From: Paraburkholderia sp.
GTDB taxonomy: Bacteria > Pseudomonadota > Gammaproteobacteria > Burkholderiales > Burkholderiaceae
Direction of reading: 5' to 3'
NCBI RefSeq assembly: GCF_024281035.1
Contig: NZ_JAMXLH010000050.1
Coordinates: 212,585 to 276,584 of the forward strand
Length of the DNA: 64,000 bases
How positions within the stretch are numbered: position 1 is the stretch's first letter; every line of letters starts with the position of its first letter. The notes beneath the pieces are model-generated. The model saw only the letters and a list, made by a program, of their open reading frames with translations, did no database searches and had not been told where the DNA came from. Position numbers and translations under genes: made by a program. Shown piece by piece: positions 42,895-52,242 of the stretch.

Positions 42895-43899
42895 TCAGAG
42901 GCGGGACAGCGCGAACGCTTCGGCCAGCAGTTCGTAGGAGCGCAGCCGCGCCGCGTAGCTGCCGGCGATGGTGAGCACGATCAGTTCGTCGGCGGCGAAG
43001 CGTTCTTGCAGCACGCGCAGGCGCTCCGTGACGCTTTCGGGCGTGCCGACGATGCTGCGCGGCTTCTCGCGGTCGATCACGAGTTGCTCGCGCTCGCCGT
43101 ATTCCTGGGCGAGGCCTTGCTCGACGGTCGGGATCGGCGCGTTCAGGCCGAGCGCCATCTGCACGCGGCGCAGATCGACGGCTTTTTCGAGGTCGGCGGC
43201 TTCCCGTTCGGTATCCGCGCAGATCACGAACACCGCGCAGGCGAGGTACGGCGTCGCCTCGTGCCCGGCCTGGAAGCGGTCGCGATAGGCGTTCGCCACC
43301 AGGTGCCCGAAATGCGCGTTGATGAAATGCGCGAACGAAAAGCGCAGACCGAGCTGCGCGGCGAGCGCGCCGCCGAAGTCGCTCGAACCGAGCACCCACA
43401 ACTGCGGCCGCGTTTCGATCTGCGGTTGCAGGAGCGTGCCGCTCGCGATGTGGTCGTCCGGCAGCGTGCCGTCCATGAGTCCGACCAGATCGCGCACCTG
43501 CTCGGCGAACTGTTCGCCGCGGCTGTAAGAACCGGCCGCGACGGCCTGTGCCGTGCGCATGTCACTGCCGGGCGCACGGCCCACGCCGAGATCGATGCGG
43601 TTCGGAAAGAGCGCCTCCAGCATCATGAACTGCTCGGCGATCTTGAACGGGCTGTAGTAGGGAAGCATCACGCCGCCCGAACCGATCCGGATGCGCTTCG
43701 TCGCGCTGCCGAGCCGCGCAAGCATGATTTCGGGGCAGGGATTGCACACGCCTAGCAGGCCATGGTGCTCGGCGCACCAGTAGCGCGTGTAGCCGAGGTC
43801 GTCGGCGAGCTGCGCGAGTTCGAGGGTCGCCGCGATGGCGTCGGCGGCCGTATGCCCGGTAATCACGGGCGACTGGTCGAGTACGGAAAGAAGCGTCAT
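42895..43899 (-). CDS. LLM-class flavin-dependent oxidoreductase
   Basis: A 334-residue luciferase-like TIM-barrel protein of the MsnO8/YhbW type. 'LSVLDQSPVITG', 'RYWCAEHHGLLGVCNPCPEIMLARLGSATKRIRIGSGGVMLPYYSPFKIAEQF' and 'NRIDLGVGRAPGSD' are the family's flavin- and phosphate-binding regions. Substrate is unknown; members use FMNH2 supplied by a reductase. It is sandwiched between coaBC and dut on the same strand, 68 bases after coaBC and 26 before dut, so it is probably co-transcribed without an obvious metabolic link. Confidence 0.9.
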   Translation of the reverse strand: MTLLSVLDQSPVITGHTAADAIAATLELAQLADDLGYTRYWCAEHHGLLGVCNPCPEIMLARLGSATKRIRIGSGGVMLPYYSPFKIAEQFMMLEALFPNRIDLGVGRAPGSDMRTAQAVAAGSYSRGEQFAEQVRDLVGLMDGTLPDDHIASGTLLQPQIETRPQLWVLGSSDFGGALAAQLGLRFSFAHFINAHFGHLVANAYRDRFQAGHEATPYLACAVFVICADTEREAADLEKAVDLRRVQMALGLNAPIPTVEQGLAQEYGEREQLVIDREKPRSIVGTPESVTERLRVLQERFAADELIVLTIAGSYAARLRSYELLAEAFALSRL

Positions 43900-43967
43900 G
43901 ACGGCTCACCCTGCTTCTTTCGCGACGCGCGCCGCCTCGGCCTTATCCGCCGACGGCGCCGCGCGCG

Positions 43968-45197
43968 TCACGAGATGATGCTCTGGTCGGGCAGGCGGCG
44001 CGCGATCTCGGCGATCAGCGTCTGCGCGAGCGCCTGCTTGGCTGCGCGTGGCAGCTTCGTGCTGCCGGCAGCTTCGAAGAGGACGACTTCGTTGTCGTCG
44101 AGTCCGAAGGTCTGCGGGCCGAGATTGCCGATCAGGAGCGGTACGTTCTTGCGCACGCGCTTTTGTTCGGCATGGACGTCGAGGTCGCCGCTTTCTGCTG
44201 CGAAGCCGACGCAATACGGCGGATGCGGCAGCCTGGCCACGGAGGCGAGGATGTCGGGATTCTCGACGAACGTGAAGCCGGGAACCCGCCCCTCGGCGGT
44301 TTTCTTGATCTTCTGCGTCGCGATGTGATCGACGCGCCAGTCGGCCACCGCCGCCACGCCGATGAACACATCGTAGTCGGGCACAGCGCGCATGACCGCG
44401 TCGTACATCTGCTGGGCTGTCTGCACGTCTTCGCGATAGACGCCCCACGGCGTTTCGAGCGTGACCGGGCCCGCGACGAGATGGACGTCGGCGCCGGCTT
44501 GCTGCGCCGCACGCGCGAGCGCGAAGCCCATTTTGCCGCTCGAACGGTTCGTGATGCCGCGCACCGGGTCGAGCGGCTCGAAGGTCGGCCCGGCGGTGAT
44601 CAGCACGCGACGTTGCGCAAGCACCTTCGGCGCGAAGAACGAGACGATCGCTTCGTAGACGGCTTCCGGCTCCAGCATGCGGCCGTCGCCGACTTCGCCG
44701 CATGCCTGCGGACCGGAATCGGGGCCGAGCGTTTCGATGCCGTCTGCGCTCAGTTGAGCGACGTTGCGTTGCGTGGCCGGGTTGTTCCACATCTGCCGGT
44801 TCATGGCCGGAACGACCAGCAACGGACAGTCGCGGGCGACGCACAGTGTCGAGAGCAGGCCGTCGGCGAAACCGTGCGCGAGTTTGGCGAGGAAGTCGGT
44901 GGAGGCGGGGGCGATGACGATGGCGTCGGCGCCGCGCGAGAGGTCGATGTGCGCCATGTTGTTGGGCATGCGCGCGTCCCACTGGCTGGTGTAGACGGGC
45001 CGGCCCGAAAGCGCCTGCATGGTGACGGGCGTGATGAACTGCGTTGCCGCCTCGGTCATGACGACCTGCACGGTTGCACCGGCCTTGGTCAGAAGGCGCG
45101 TGAGCTCTGCGATCTTGTAGCAGGCGATGCCGCCGGTCATGCCGATGACGAGGTGCTTACCGGCGAGTTCGCCCGGGTTGGCAGCAGCGGTGTTCAA
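43968..45197 (-). CDS. coaBC: bifunctional phosphopantothenoylcysteine decarboxylase/synthetase
   Basis: A 409-residue fused enzyme of coenzyme A synthesis. The N-terminal CoaC half has 'HLVIGMTGGIACYKIAEL', a catalytic His in NNMAHIDLS, PAMNRQMW and the ACGEVGDGRM cysteine; the C-terminal CoaB half has 'ITNRSSGKMGFALA' and 'VAAVADWR'. TTG at 45197 is selected because AAGGAG lies 7 bases upstream and the protein then starts NTAAANPGELAGKHL; an ATG at 45272 gives 25 extra non-conserved residues. Follows lspA by 88 bases in the leftward run. Confidence 0.94.
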   Translation of the reverse strand: MNTAAANPGELAGKHLVIGMTGGIACYKIAELTRLLTKAGATVQVVMTEAATQFITPVTMQALSGRPVYTSQWDARMPNNMAHIDLSRGADAIVIAPASTDFLAKLAHGFADGLLSTLCVARDCPLLVVPAMNRQMWNNPATQRNVAQLSADGIETLGPDSGPQACGEVGDGRMLEPEAVYEAIVSFFAPKVLAQRRVLITAGPTFEPLDPVRGITNRSSGKMGFALARAAQQAGADVHLVAGPVTLETPWGVYREDVQTAQQMYDAVMRAVPDYDVFIGVAAVADWRVDHIATQKIKKTAEGRVPGFTFVENPDILASVARLPHPPYCVGFAAESGDLDVHAEQKRVRKNVPLLIGNLGPQTFGLDDNEVVLFEAAGSTKLPRAAKQALAQTLIAEIARRLPDQSIIS

Positions 45198-45285
45198 GTC
45201 CAGTCTCCTTACTCCGGTCACACGCAAGGCGGTCGATCGGAGTTGGCGCGTCAGCCCTGACTCCGATCCCATGCACGACGCCCGC

Positions 45286-45792
45286 TCAGCGCGCGCCGCG
45301 CACGCGCCGCAGCTCGTCGATCACCAGCAGCACCGCGCCGATCGTAATCGCGCTATCCGCGATGTTGAACGCCGGCCAGTGCCATCCGCCCACATGGAAG
45401 TCGAGGAAGTCGATCACGTGGCCGTACATCAGCCGGTCGAGCACATTGCCGAGCGCGCCGCCGAGAATCAGCGCCAGCGCCGTGCAGAACATGCGCTGCC
45501 CCGCGTGGCGCTTGAGCAGATAGCTGATCACGAGTGCCGCCGCTACGCCGAGTGCCGTGAATGCCCAGCGCTGCCAGCCGCCCGCCGCGGCGAGAAAGCT
45601 GAACGCGGCGCCCTTGTTGTACACGAGCACGAGGTTGAAGAACGACGTGATCGCGCGGCTTTCGCCGTAGCTGAACACCCGGGCGATGGCGATCTTCGTG
45701 AGCTGGTCGCACAGGATCACGACAATCGCGATGCCGAGCCACGGCGCAAGCGTGCCGCTCGCGCGGGACTGCAACGGCCTGGTCTTTGCCAT
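45286..45792 (-). CDS. lspA: lipoprotein signal peptidase II
   Basis: A 168-residue inner-membrane aspartyl protease cleaving lipoprotein signal peptides before the lipid-modified cysteine. Four hydrophobic segments, and the catalytic aspartates are seen in GNVLDRL and FNIADSAITIG. The start overlaps the ileS stop by one base (TAATG), the classical ileS-lspA coupling. Part of the ribF-ileS-lspA group known across proteobacteria. Confidence 0.96.
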   Translation of the reverse strand: MAKTRPLQSRASGTLAPWLGIAIVVILCDQLTKIAIARVFSYGESRAITSFFNLVLVYNKGAAFSFLAAAGGWQRWAFTALGVAAALVISYLLKRHAGQRMFCTALALILGGALGNVLDRLMYGHVIDFLDFHVGGWHWPAFNIADSAITIGAVLLVIDELRRVRGAR

Positions 45793-48656
45793 TATGCCGC
45801 GCTCCGTGTTTCGCCGTTACCGAAGAGATTGGCGACGCAGCGGCCGCACAGCCCCGGGTGTTCGGCGTTCGTGCCGACTTCCTCGCGGTAGTGCCAGCAG
45901 CGCTCGCACTTGAGGTACTTCGACGTGATGACCTCGACGCCTTCGTCCGCCTCGCTCTCGACCTTGACGACCTCGGCCGCCGAGGTGATCAGCACGAACT
46001 TGAGGTCGTCGCCGAGCGAGGTGAGCGCGTCGTAGCGCGCGCCGCTCGCGAGAATGCGCACTTCGGCCTGCAGCGACGAACCGATCGCATTGGCCACGCG
46101 CGCTTCTTCGAGCGCCTTCGTCACGTTGCCGCGCACTTCGCGCAGCAGCGTCCAGCGCGCGATCAGCGCTTCGGCCTGCATGTCGCCCTGCGCGACGTCC
46201 GGGAACGCGTGGAACGTCTCGGTGAAGATGGTCTCGGTGTGCGGCTGGAACACCTTCCACGCTTCTTCGGCCGTGAACGAGAGGAACGGCGCGAGGATGC
46301 GCAGCAGGCTGTGCGTGATGTGATGGAGCGCGGTCTGCGCGGCGCGGCGGGCCTTCGAATCGACGGCGCTCGTGTAGAGGCGGTCCTTGAGCACGTCGAG
46401 ATAGAAGCCGCCCAGGTCTTCCGAGCAGAACGTCTGCAGCTTCGCGACGACCGGGTGGAACTCGTAGCGGTCGTAGTGCGCGAGCACATCGTTTTGCAGC
46501 GTGTGCGTGAGCGCGACGGCGTAGCGGTCGATTTCGAGCCATTCGGCGGCGGGCAGCGCATGCTTGTCGAACTCGAAGTCGGAGAGGTTCGAGAGCAGGA
46601 AGCGCAGCGTGTTGCGGATGCGGCGATAGCCCTCGGTCACGCGCTTGAGGATTTCCTCGGAGATTGCGAGTTCGCCCGAGTAGTCGGTCGATGCGATCCA
46701 CAGGCGGATGATTTCCGCGCCGAGGCGGTTCGCCACCTCATGCGGATCGACGCCGTTGCCGAGCGACTTCGACATCTTGCGGCCTTCGCCGTCGACGGTG
46801 AAGCCGTGCGTGAGCAGCGCGTCGTACGGCGGGCGGCCGTCGAGCATCGACGCCGTGAGCAGCGACGAGTGGAACCAGCCGCGATGCTGGTCCGAGCCTT
46901 CCAGATAGAGGTCGGCCGGGAACTGCAGATCGTCCTTGTGCGAGCCGCGCAGCACGTGCCAGTGCGTCGTGCCGGAGTCGAACCACACGTCGAGCGTGTC
47001 GCGGTTCTTCTCGTACAGATTGGCGTCGTCGCCGATCAGCTCGCGCGGATCGAGCGCTTGCCACGCTTCGATGCCGCTCTGTTCGACGCGCTTGGCGACT
47101 TCTTCGAGCAGCTCCAGCGTGCGCGGATGCAGCTCGCCCGTTTCCTTGTGGACGAAGAACGCCATCGGCACGCCCCACTGGCGCTGACGCGAAAGCGTCC
47201 AGTCCGGGCGGTTCGCGATCATCGCGTACAGGCGCTGCTTGCCCCACGACGGATAGAACGCCGTCGCCTCGATGCCTTCGAGCGCGGTCTCGCGCAGCGT
47301 CTTGCTGCCGTCGTTCGGCTTCACGTCCATGCCCGCGAACCACTGCGAGGTGGCGCGGTAGATGATCGGCGTCTTGTGGCGCCAGCAGTGCATGTAGCTG
47401 TGCAGGTATTTCTCGCTGCGCAGGAGCGTGCCCGCGTTGTCGAGCGCTTCGACGATCTTCGGGTTCGCCGCCCAGATCGCGAGGCCGCCGAAGAGCGGCA
47501 GCGATTCGATGTAGCGGCCGTCGCCCATGACCGGGCTGATGATGTCCGAGTCGGCCATGTTGTGGGCCTTGCACGAGGCAAAGTCTTCCACGCCGTAGGC
47601 CGGGGCCGAGTGCACGATGCCCGTGCCGGTGTCGGTCGTCACGTAGTCGCCGGGATAGATGGGCGACGTGCGCTTGTAGCCCGGATGCGCCGACGCAAGC
47701 GGGTGATGGAAGCGCAGATTCGCGAGCTTCGCGCCCGGCGCCGTGGCGATCACGCGGCCATCGAGCTCGAAGTCCTTCATACAGGCTTCGACGCGCTCTT
47801 CGGCGAGAATCAGCAGGCCGCGCTGCGTATCGACGAGCGCGTAGATCACTTCCGGATGGACGTTGAGCGCCTGGTTGGCCGGAATCGTCCACGGCGTCGT
47901 GGTCCAGATCACGACGCCGCCTTCCTCGCGCGGCAGGGCGGCCAGGCCGAACGCGGCGGCCGTTTCCGCTGCTTGCGCGAACGGGAACATCACGTCGATG
48001 GTCGGATCGGTCTTGTCCTTGTACTCGACTTCCGCCTCGGCGAGCGCCGAGCCGCAGTCGAAGCACCAGTTCACGGGCTTCAGGCCGCGGAACACATAGC
48101 CTTTTTCGAGGATCTTCGCGAGCGCGCGGATCTCGCCGGCCTCATTCGCGAAGTTCATGGTCTTGTACGGGTTGTCCCAGTCGCCGAGCACGCCAAGGCG
48201 CCGGAAGCCGGCCTTTTGCGTCTCGATCTGGCCGGCTGCGTATTCGCGCGCCTTCTTCATGACTTCGGTCGCGGGCAGCGATTTGCCGAACTGCTTTTCG
48301 ATCTGGATCTCGATCGGCATGCCGTGGCAATCCCAGCCCGGCACGTAGACCGCGTCGTAGCCCGCGAGATTGCGCGCCTTGACGATCATGTCCTTGAGGA
48401 TCTTGTTCACCGCGTGGCCGAGGTGGATGTCGCCGTTCGCATACGGCGGGCCGTCGTGCAGGATGAACTTCTTGCGGCCCTTCGAGGCCGCGCGGATCTT
48501 CTGGTAGATCTCCTTGTCCTGCCATTCCTTGACCCACTGGGGTTCGCGCTTCGGCAGATCGCCGCGCATCGGAAACGGAGTGTCCAGCAGGTTGACGGGG
48601 TATTTAGATTCGGTCTTCTGCGCGGGCTTGCCGGAGGATGCTTTCTTGTCGCTCAT
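45792..48656 (-). CDS. ileS: isoleucyl-tRNA synthetase
   Basis: A 954-residue class I synthetase. HIGH-type motif HLGH in 'YANGDIHLGHAVNKILKD', KMSKS in GRKMSKSLGNG, the editing domain (CP1), and a C-terminal zinc motif KCERCWHYRE...LCGRC are all complete, giving the bacterial type 1 form (sensitive to mupirocin class by family). Second in the ribF-ileS-lspA-coaBC run, with 173 bases between it and ribF. Confidence 0.97.
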   Translation of the reverse strand: MSDKKASSGKPAQKTESKYPVNLLDTPFPMRGDLPKREPQWVKEWQDKEIYQKIRAASKGRKKFILHDGPPYANGDIHLGHAVNKILKDMIVKARNLAGYDAVYVPGWDCHGMPIEIQIEKQFGKSLPATEVMKKAREYAAGQIETQKAGFRRLGVLGDWDNPYKTMNFANEAGEIRALAKILEKGYVFRGLKPVNWCFDCGSALAEAEVEYKDKTDPTIDVMFPFAQAAETAAAFGLAALPREEGGVVIWTTTPWTIPANQALNVHPEVIYALVDTQRGLLILAEERVEACMKDFELDGRVIATAPGAKLANLRFHHPLASAHPGYKRTSPIYPGDYVTTDTGTGIVHSAPAYGVEDFASCKAHNMADSDIISPVMGDGRYIESLPLFGGLAIWAANPKIVEALDNAGTLLRSEKYLHSYMHCWRHKTPIIYRATSQWFAGMDVKPNDGSKTLRETALEGIEATAFYPSWGKQRLYAMIANRPDWTLSRQRQWGVPMAFFVHKETGELHPRTLELLEEVAKRVEQSGIEAWQALDPRELIGDDANLYEKNRDTLDVWFDSGTTHWHVLRGSHKDDLQFPADLYLEGSDQHRGWFHSSLLTASMLDGRPPYDALLTHGFTVDGEGRKMSKSLGNGVDPHEVANRLGAEIIRLWIASTDYSGELAISEEILKRVTEGYRRIRNTLRFLLSNLSDFEFDKHALPAAEWLEIDRYAVALTHTLQNDVLAHYDRYEFHPVVAKLQTFCSEDLGGFYLDVLKDRLYTSAVDSKARRAAQTALHHITHSLLRILAPFLSFTAEEAWKVFQPHTETIFTETFHAFPDVAQGDMQAEALIARWTLLREVRGNVTKALEEARVANAIGSSLQAEVRILASGARYDALTSLGDDLKFVLITSAAEVVKVESEADEGVEVITSKYLKCERCWHYREEVGTNAEHPGLCGRCVANLFGNGETRSAA

Positions 48657-48829
48657 GGTGAAATCACGGTGAATTCAGGGGATGCACGGCGTCGGACTCT
48701 GCGGCCTCGCCGCTCAACCGTCGCCTCGCGTGCCCGTCGCGTAGTTGCGCAATCGCACAATTACGCAATCACGACTGGGCGCCGGGGGCGGGCAACCCGT
48801 GCGGCGTTGTCGCGCGCACGGGCCGCGGA

Positions 48830-49819
48830 CTACCTAATTCGGTCGGTGGCCGAAGTGGCAAAACCGGTGGAACGGCTGCCCGGCGCGTGCGCGGCTGCGA
48901 ACCACGCACGGGCGTCGACCACGTCGCGCGCAATGGCCGACGTGAGCGTTTCGAGGTCGGCGAACTTCTCCTCGTCGCGCAGCTTCTTCAGGAATTCGAC
49001 GCGCACGAGCTTGCCATAGGCGCTGCCGTGCCAGTCGAGCAGGTGTACTTCGAGCAGCACGCGGCCCGAGTCGTCGACGGTGGGCCGCACGCCGAGGCTC
49101 GCAACGCCGGGCAGCGGGTGCTCGGCGATGCCGTGCACCTGCACGACGAATACGCCCTTGAGCGCCGGCCGCTTGTGGCCGATCGGCAGGTTCATCGTCG
49201 GGAAACCGAGGTCGCGGCCGAGTTTCAGGCCGTGCACGACGTGGCCGCTGATCGCGTAGCCGCAGCCGAGTGCGGCGCGCGCGGCATCGAGGTCGCCTGC
49301 GGCGAGCGCGGCGCGCACGCCCGAACTCGAGATGCGCGCGCCGGACGGGTCGGCCACGGTCGCCATCTGCTCGACTTCGAAGCCGTGCTGCTCGCCGGCC
49401 GCCTTGAGCGAGGCGAAATCGCCCGCGCGCTTCGCGCCGTAGCGGAAATCGTCGCCGATCATCATCCAGCGCGTGTGCAGGCCGTGCACGATGATGCGCT
49501 CGACGAACGTGTCGGGCGACTGGCTTGCGAACGTGTGGTTGAAGTGCTCGACGACCACGCGGTCCACGCCGTTGTCGCGCAGCGCTTCGAGCTTGTCGCG
49601 CAGCATGGCGATGCGCGGCGGCGCGCCGGCTGGATTGAAGAACTCGCGCGGGTGGGGCTCGAAGGTCATCACGCAGACGGGCAGGCCGCGCGCGCGGGCG
49701 GCTTCGCGCACGCGCGCGAGCAACGCCTGATGTCCGCGGTGGACACCGTCGAAGTTGCCGATGGTCAGCGCGCAGGGCGCGCGGCTTTCGGCGTTGGGAA
49801 GACCGCGGAAGACTCTCAC
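48830..49819 (-). CDS. ribF: bifunctional riboflavin kinase/FAD synthetase
   Basis: A 329-residue enzyme converting riboflavin to FMN and FAD. The N-terminal nucleotidyltransferase domain has 'CALTIGNFDGVHRGHQALL' and 'GDDFRYGAKRAGDF'; the C-terminal kinase domain has 'GHVVHGLKLGRDLGFPTMNLP' and 'HLLDWHGSAYGKLVRVEF'. GTG at 49819 starts the conserved 'VRVFRGLPNAESRAPCALTIGNFDG'; the upstream frame is open through purN in antisense and is not coding. It opens the leftward operon and is divergent from purN. Confidence 0.95.
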   Translation of the reverse strand: MRVFRGLPNAESRAPCALTIGNFDGVHRGHQALLARVREAARARGLPVCVMTFEPHPREFFNPAGAPPRIAMLRDKLEALRDNGVDRVVVEHFNHTFASQSPDTFVERIIVHGLHTRWMMIGDDFRYGAKRAGDFASLKAAGEQHGFEVEQMATVADPSGARISSSGVRAALAAGDLDAARAALGCGYAISGHVVHGLKLGRDLGFPTMNLPIGHKRPALKGVFVVQVHGIAEHPLPGVASLGVRPTVDDSGRVLLEVHLLDWHGSAYGKLVRVEFLKKLRDEEKFADLETLTSAIARDVVDARAWFAAAHAPGSRSTGFATSATDRIR

Positions 49820-49978
49820 GATAGCGGAACGGACCGTTAATGTGTGGCCAAAGCGTGGCCAAAGCGTGATCGAAGTGGCGAGAGGCGTCGCAGCAAGCCC
49901 GCCGCGACGAAACAGACGATTATAAACGCTGCAACGGGGAATCGCCGCCGTTGCCGCGTCGCACGTAGCCCTCGATGA

Positions 49979-49984
49979 TAAAAT
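49979..49984 (+). promoter_or_regulatory. purN -10 element (leaderless transcript candidate)
   Basis: TAAAAT ends 6 bases before the purN ATG at 49991, and no Shine-Dalgarno is found. -35 is unclear (TTGCCG at 49951 is 22 bases away). Confidence 0.4.
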
Positions 49985-49990
49985 CCGCGG

Positions 49991-50680
49991 ATGAAAAATC
50001 TCGTCATCCTGATCTCGGGACGGGGCAGCAACATGGAAGCCATTGTGCGCGCGTGCGCGCACGAAGCGTGGCCGGCGCGCGTCGCCGCCGTGATTGCCAA
50101 CCGTCCGGATGCCGCGGGGCTCGCGTTTGCGGCTTCGCACGGCATTGCCACGGCTGTGGTCGATCACCGCCAGTTCCGCGATCGCGCCGCGTTCGACGCG
50201 GCGCTCGCGCAGGTGATCGACGGCTATCAGCCGGACCTCGTCATTCTCGCCGGTTTCATGCGCGTCCTGACCGAGCCGTTCGTTGCGCACTATACGGGTC
50301 GGATGCTGAATATCCATCCGTCGCTGCTGCCGAGCTTTCCGGGCCTGCACACGCATCAACAGGCACTCGACGCCGGCTGCCGCGTGCACGGCGCCACGGT
50401 CCACTTCGTTACGCCCGCGCTCGATCATGGCCCGATCGTCGTACAGTCGGTCGTGCCGGTGCGCACGGGCGACGACGCCGCGGCGCTCGCCGCGCGCATC
50501 CTGAAGACCGAGCACGTGATCTACCCGCGCGCGGTGCGCTGGTTCGTCGAAGGGCGTCTTGCGCTCGACGGCGAACGCGTGACGCTCGCGCCACCCGAGC
50601 CGCAATGGCTTTTCCTTGACGACACCAACGCGAACGCGAACCTGAACGCAAACGCACAAGCCGCCGGGGAGGGCGCATGA
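49991..50680 (+). CDS. purN: phosphoribosylglycinamide formyltransferase
   Basis: A 229-residue folate-dependent GART of purine synthesis. 'LISGRGSNMEAIVRA' (phosphate loop), 'LNIHPSLLPSFPGLHTH' (active-site His) and DHGPIVVQS (catalytic Asp) are intact. The C-terminus is extended by about 20 residues with an Asn/Ala repeat (NANANLNANAQ). The stop overlaps the start of the methyltransferase gene (ATGA), so the two are coupled. Divergent from ribF. Confidence 0.96.
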   Translation: MKNLVILISGRGSNMEAIVRACAHEAWPARVAAVIANRPDAAGLAFAASHGIATAVVDHRQFRDRAAFDAALAQVIDGYQPDLVILAGFMRVLTEPFVAHYTGRMLNIHPSLLPSFPGLHTHQQALDAGCRVHGATVHFVTPALDHGPIVVQSVVPVRTGDDAAALAARILKTEHVIYPRAVRWFVEGRLALDGERVTLAPPEPQWLFLDDTNANANLNANAQAAGEGA

Positions 50681-52080
50681 GGCTGCATGGATTCCTGATC
50701 GGACAAACCGAAACGTTGCTCGCCGACGTCCTCAAGTTCACCGGCCCCGCCGACGCGGTCACGAGCCGGTTCTTCCGCGAGCATCCGAAGCTCGGCCACG
50801 GCGAGCGCGGCGTGATCGCCGAAGCGGTGTTCGCGGTCCTGCGCCGCCGCATGGAGTTCGCGCATCTGGCCGAGAGCGGCACCGGCAGCCCGACGCGGCG
50901 GCTCGCGCTGCTCGGTCTGATGGCGACGGCGGGCCGCGCGGCGGTGCGCCCGTTCGTGTCGGATGCCGAGGCGGGCTGGCTCGAACACGTATCGAAGATC
51001 GATCCGGCGAGCCTGCCGCAGCGCGTGCAGCTGAACCTGCCCGAGTGGATCATGACCGCGCTCCAGCAGCGCTTCGAGCCCGCCGAACTCGCGCAACTGG
51101 CTGCGGCGCTGAACTATCCGGCGCCGCTCGATCTGCGTGCGAATCCCATCAAGGCGAGCCGCGAGGTATTGGTGCGCGCGCTCGGCGAGGCCGGCATCGA
51201 GGCCGGTGAAACGCCGTTCGCGCCGTTCGGCGTGCGCGTGGTCGGCAAGCCCGCGCTCTCGAAGCTCGATGCGTTCAGGGAAGGCTGGTTCGAAGTGCAG
51301 GACGAAGGCAGCCAGTTGCTGTGCTCGCTGCTCGCGCCGCGCCGCGGCGAGATGATCGTCGATTTCTGTGCGGGCGCGGGCGGCAAGACGCTCGCGCTCG
51401 GCGCGATGATGCGCTCGTCGGGGCGTCTCTACGCGTTCGACATCTCCGAGCGCCGCCTCGCGAAGCTCAAGCCGCGCCTCGCGCGCAGCGGGCTTTCGAA
51501 CGTCAATCCGGTGCTGATCGACAGCGAGCACGACTCGAAGATCAAGCGGCTCGTCGGCAAGATCGACCGCGTGCTCGTGGATGCGCCGTGCTCCGGCCTC
51601 GGCACGCTGCGCCGCAACCCCGACCTCAAGTGGCGCCAGACGCCCGAATCGGTCGCCGAACTCGCACCCAAGCAACTGTCGATCCTCACGAGCGCCGCGC
51701 GTTTGCTCAAGCGTGGCGGCCGTCTTGTCTACGCGACCTGCAGCATTCTCGAAGCCGAGAACGAAGCGGTCGTGAAGCAGTTCCTCGACGCACATCCCGA
51801 GTTCGTCCTGGTGAGCGCGCGCGACGTGCTTGCGGAGCAGCGCGTGGGGCTCGATACGGGCGATTACCTTTCGCTGTGGCCGCACCGCCACGCCACCGAC
51901 GGCTTCTTCGCCGCCGTGCTGGAGCGCCGTGGCGACGCGGGGCCGTCGAAGAAGCAGGCGCAGGCAGAGACCACGCCGGAGGAATCGGCAGCGCAGCAGC
52001 AAGCGGCCGATGCGATTGCGCGGGCGAGCGAAACCGCCGATGAGCCGAATGTCGCCGACGAGCCGAATGTCGCCGAATAA
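50677..52080 (+). CDS. RsmB/NOP-family RNA cytosine-5 methyltransferase
   Basis: A 467-residue SAM-dependent enzyme. The N-terminal half resembles the NusB-like domain of RsmB; the methyltransferase half has the SAM loop 'VDFCAGAGGKTLALGAMM', and both cysteines of RNA m5C enzymes, DAPCSGLGTLRRNPD and 'YATCSILEAEN'. The genome likely also has rsmB proper, so this could be a paralogue and I give no symbol. The extreme C-terminus is a 45-residue low-complexity tail ending in a repeated DEPNVA unit. Coupled to purN. Confidence 0.9.
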   Translation: MRLHGFLIGQTETLLADVLKFTGPADAVTSRFFREHPKLGHGERGVIAEAVFAVLRRRMEFAHLAESGTGSPTRRLALLGLMATAGRAAVRPFVSDAEAGWLEHVSKIDPASLPQRVQLNLPEWIMTALQQRFEPAELAQLAAALNYPAPLDLRANPIKASREVLVRALGEAGIEAGETPFAPFGVRVVGKPALSKLDAFREGWFEVQDEGSQLLCSLLAPRRGEMIVDFCAGAGGKTLALGAMMRSSGRLYAFDISERRLAKLKPRLARSGLSNVNPVLIDSEHDSKIKRLVGKIDRVLVDAPCSGLGTLRRNPDLKWRQTPESVAELAPKQLSILTSAARLLKRGGRLVYATCSILEAENEAVVKQFLDAHPEFVLVSARDVLAEQRVGLDTGDYLSLWPHRHATDGFFAAVLERRGDAGPSKKQAQAETTPEESAAQQQAADAIARASETADEPNVADEPNVAE

Positions 52081-52242
52081 CGCCCGCGCTCAAAACCGGG
52101 CTTATAACCGCGCCCGCGCGAGCGGGCCGCAGGCACGCATGCGCGGCGCGGCGGGTTGGACGGAGAGCGCGGGACGGCCCGCCGCACGCGTGCTTGCCGC
52201 GCACGTCGCACATGCCGCACGCGTCGTGTGCCAATACGCACC

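Noticed and set aside
45786..49019. Rightward open frame of about 1080 codons opposite ileS
   Set aside because: It mirrors ileS and has the typical Arg/His/Val-rich shadow composition with no family match.
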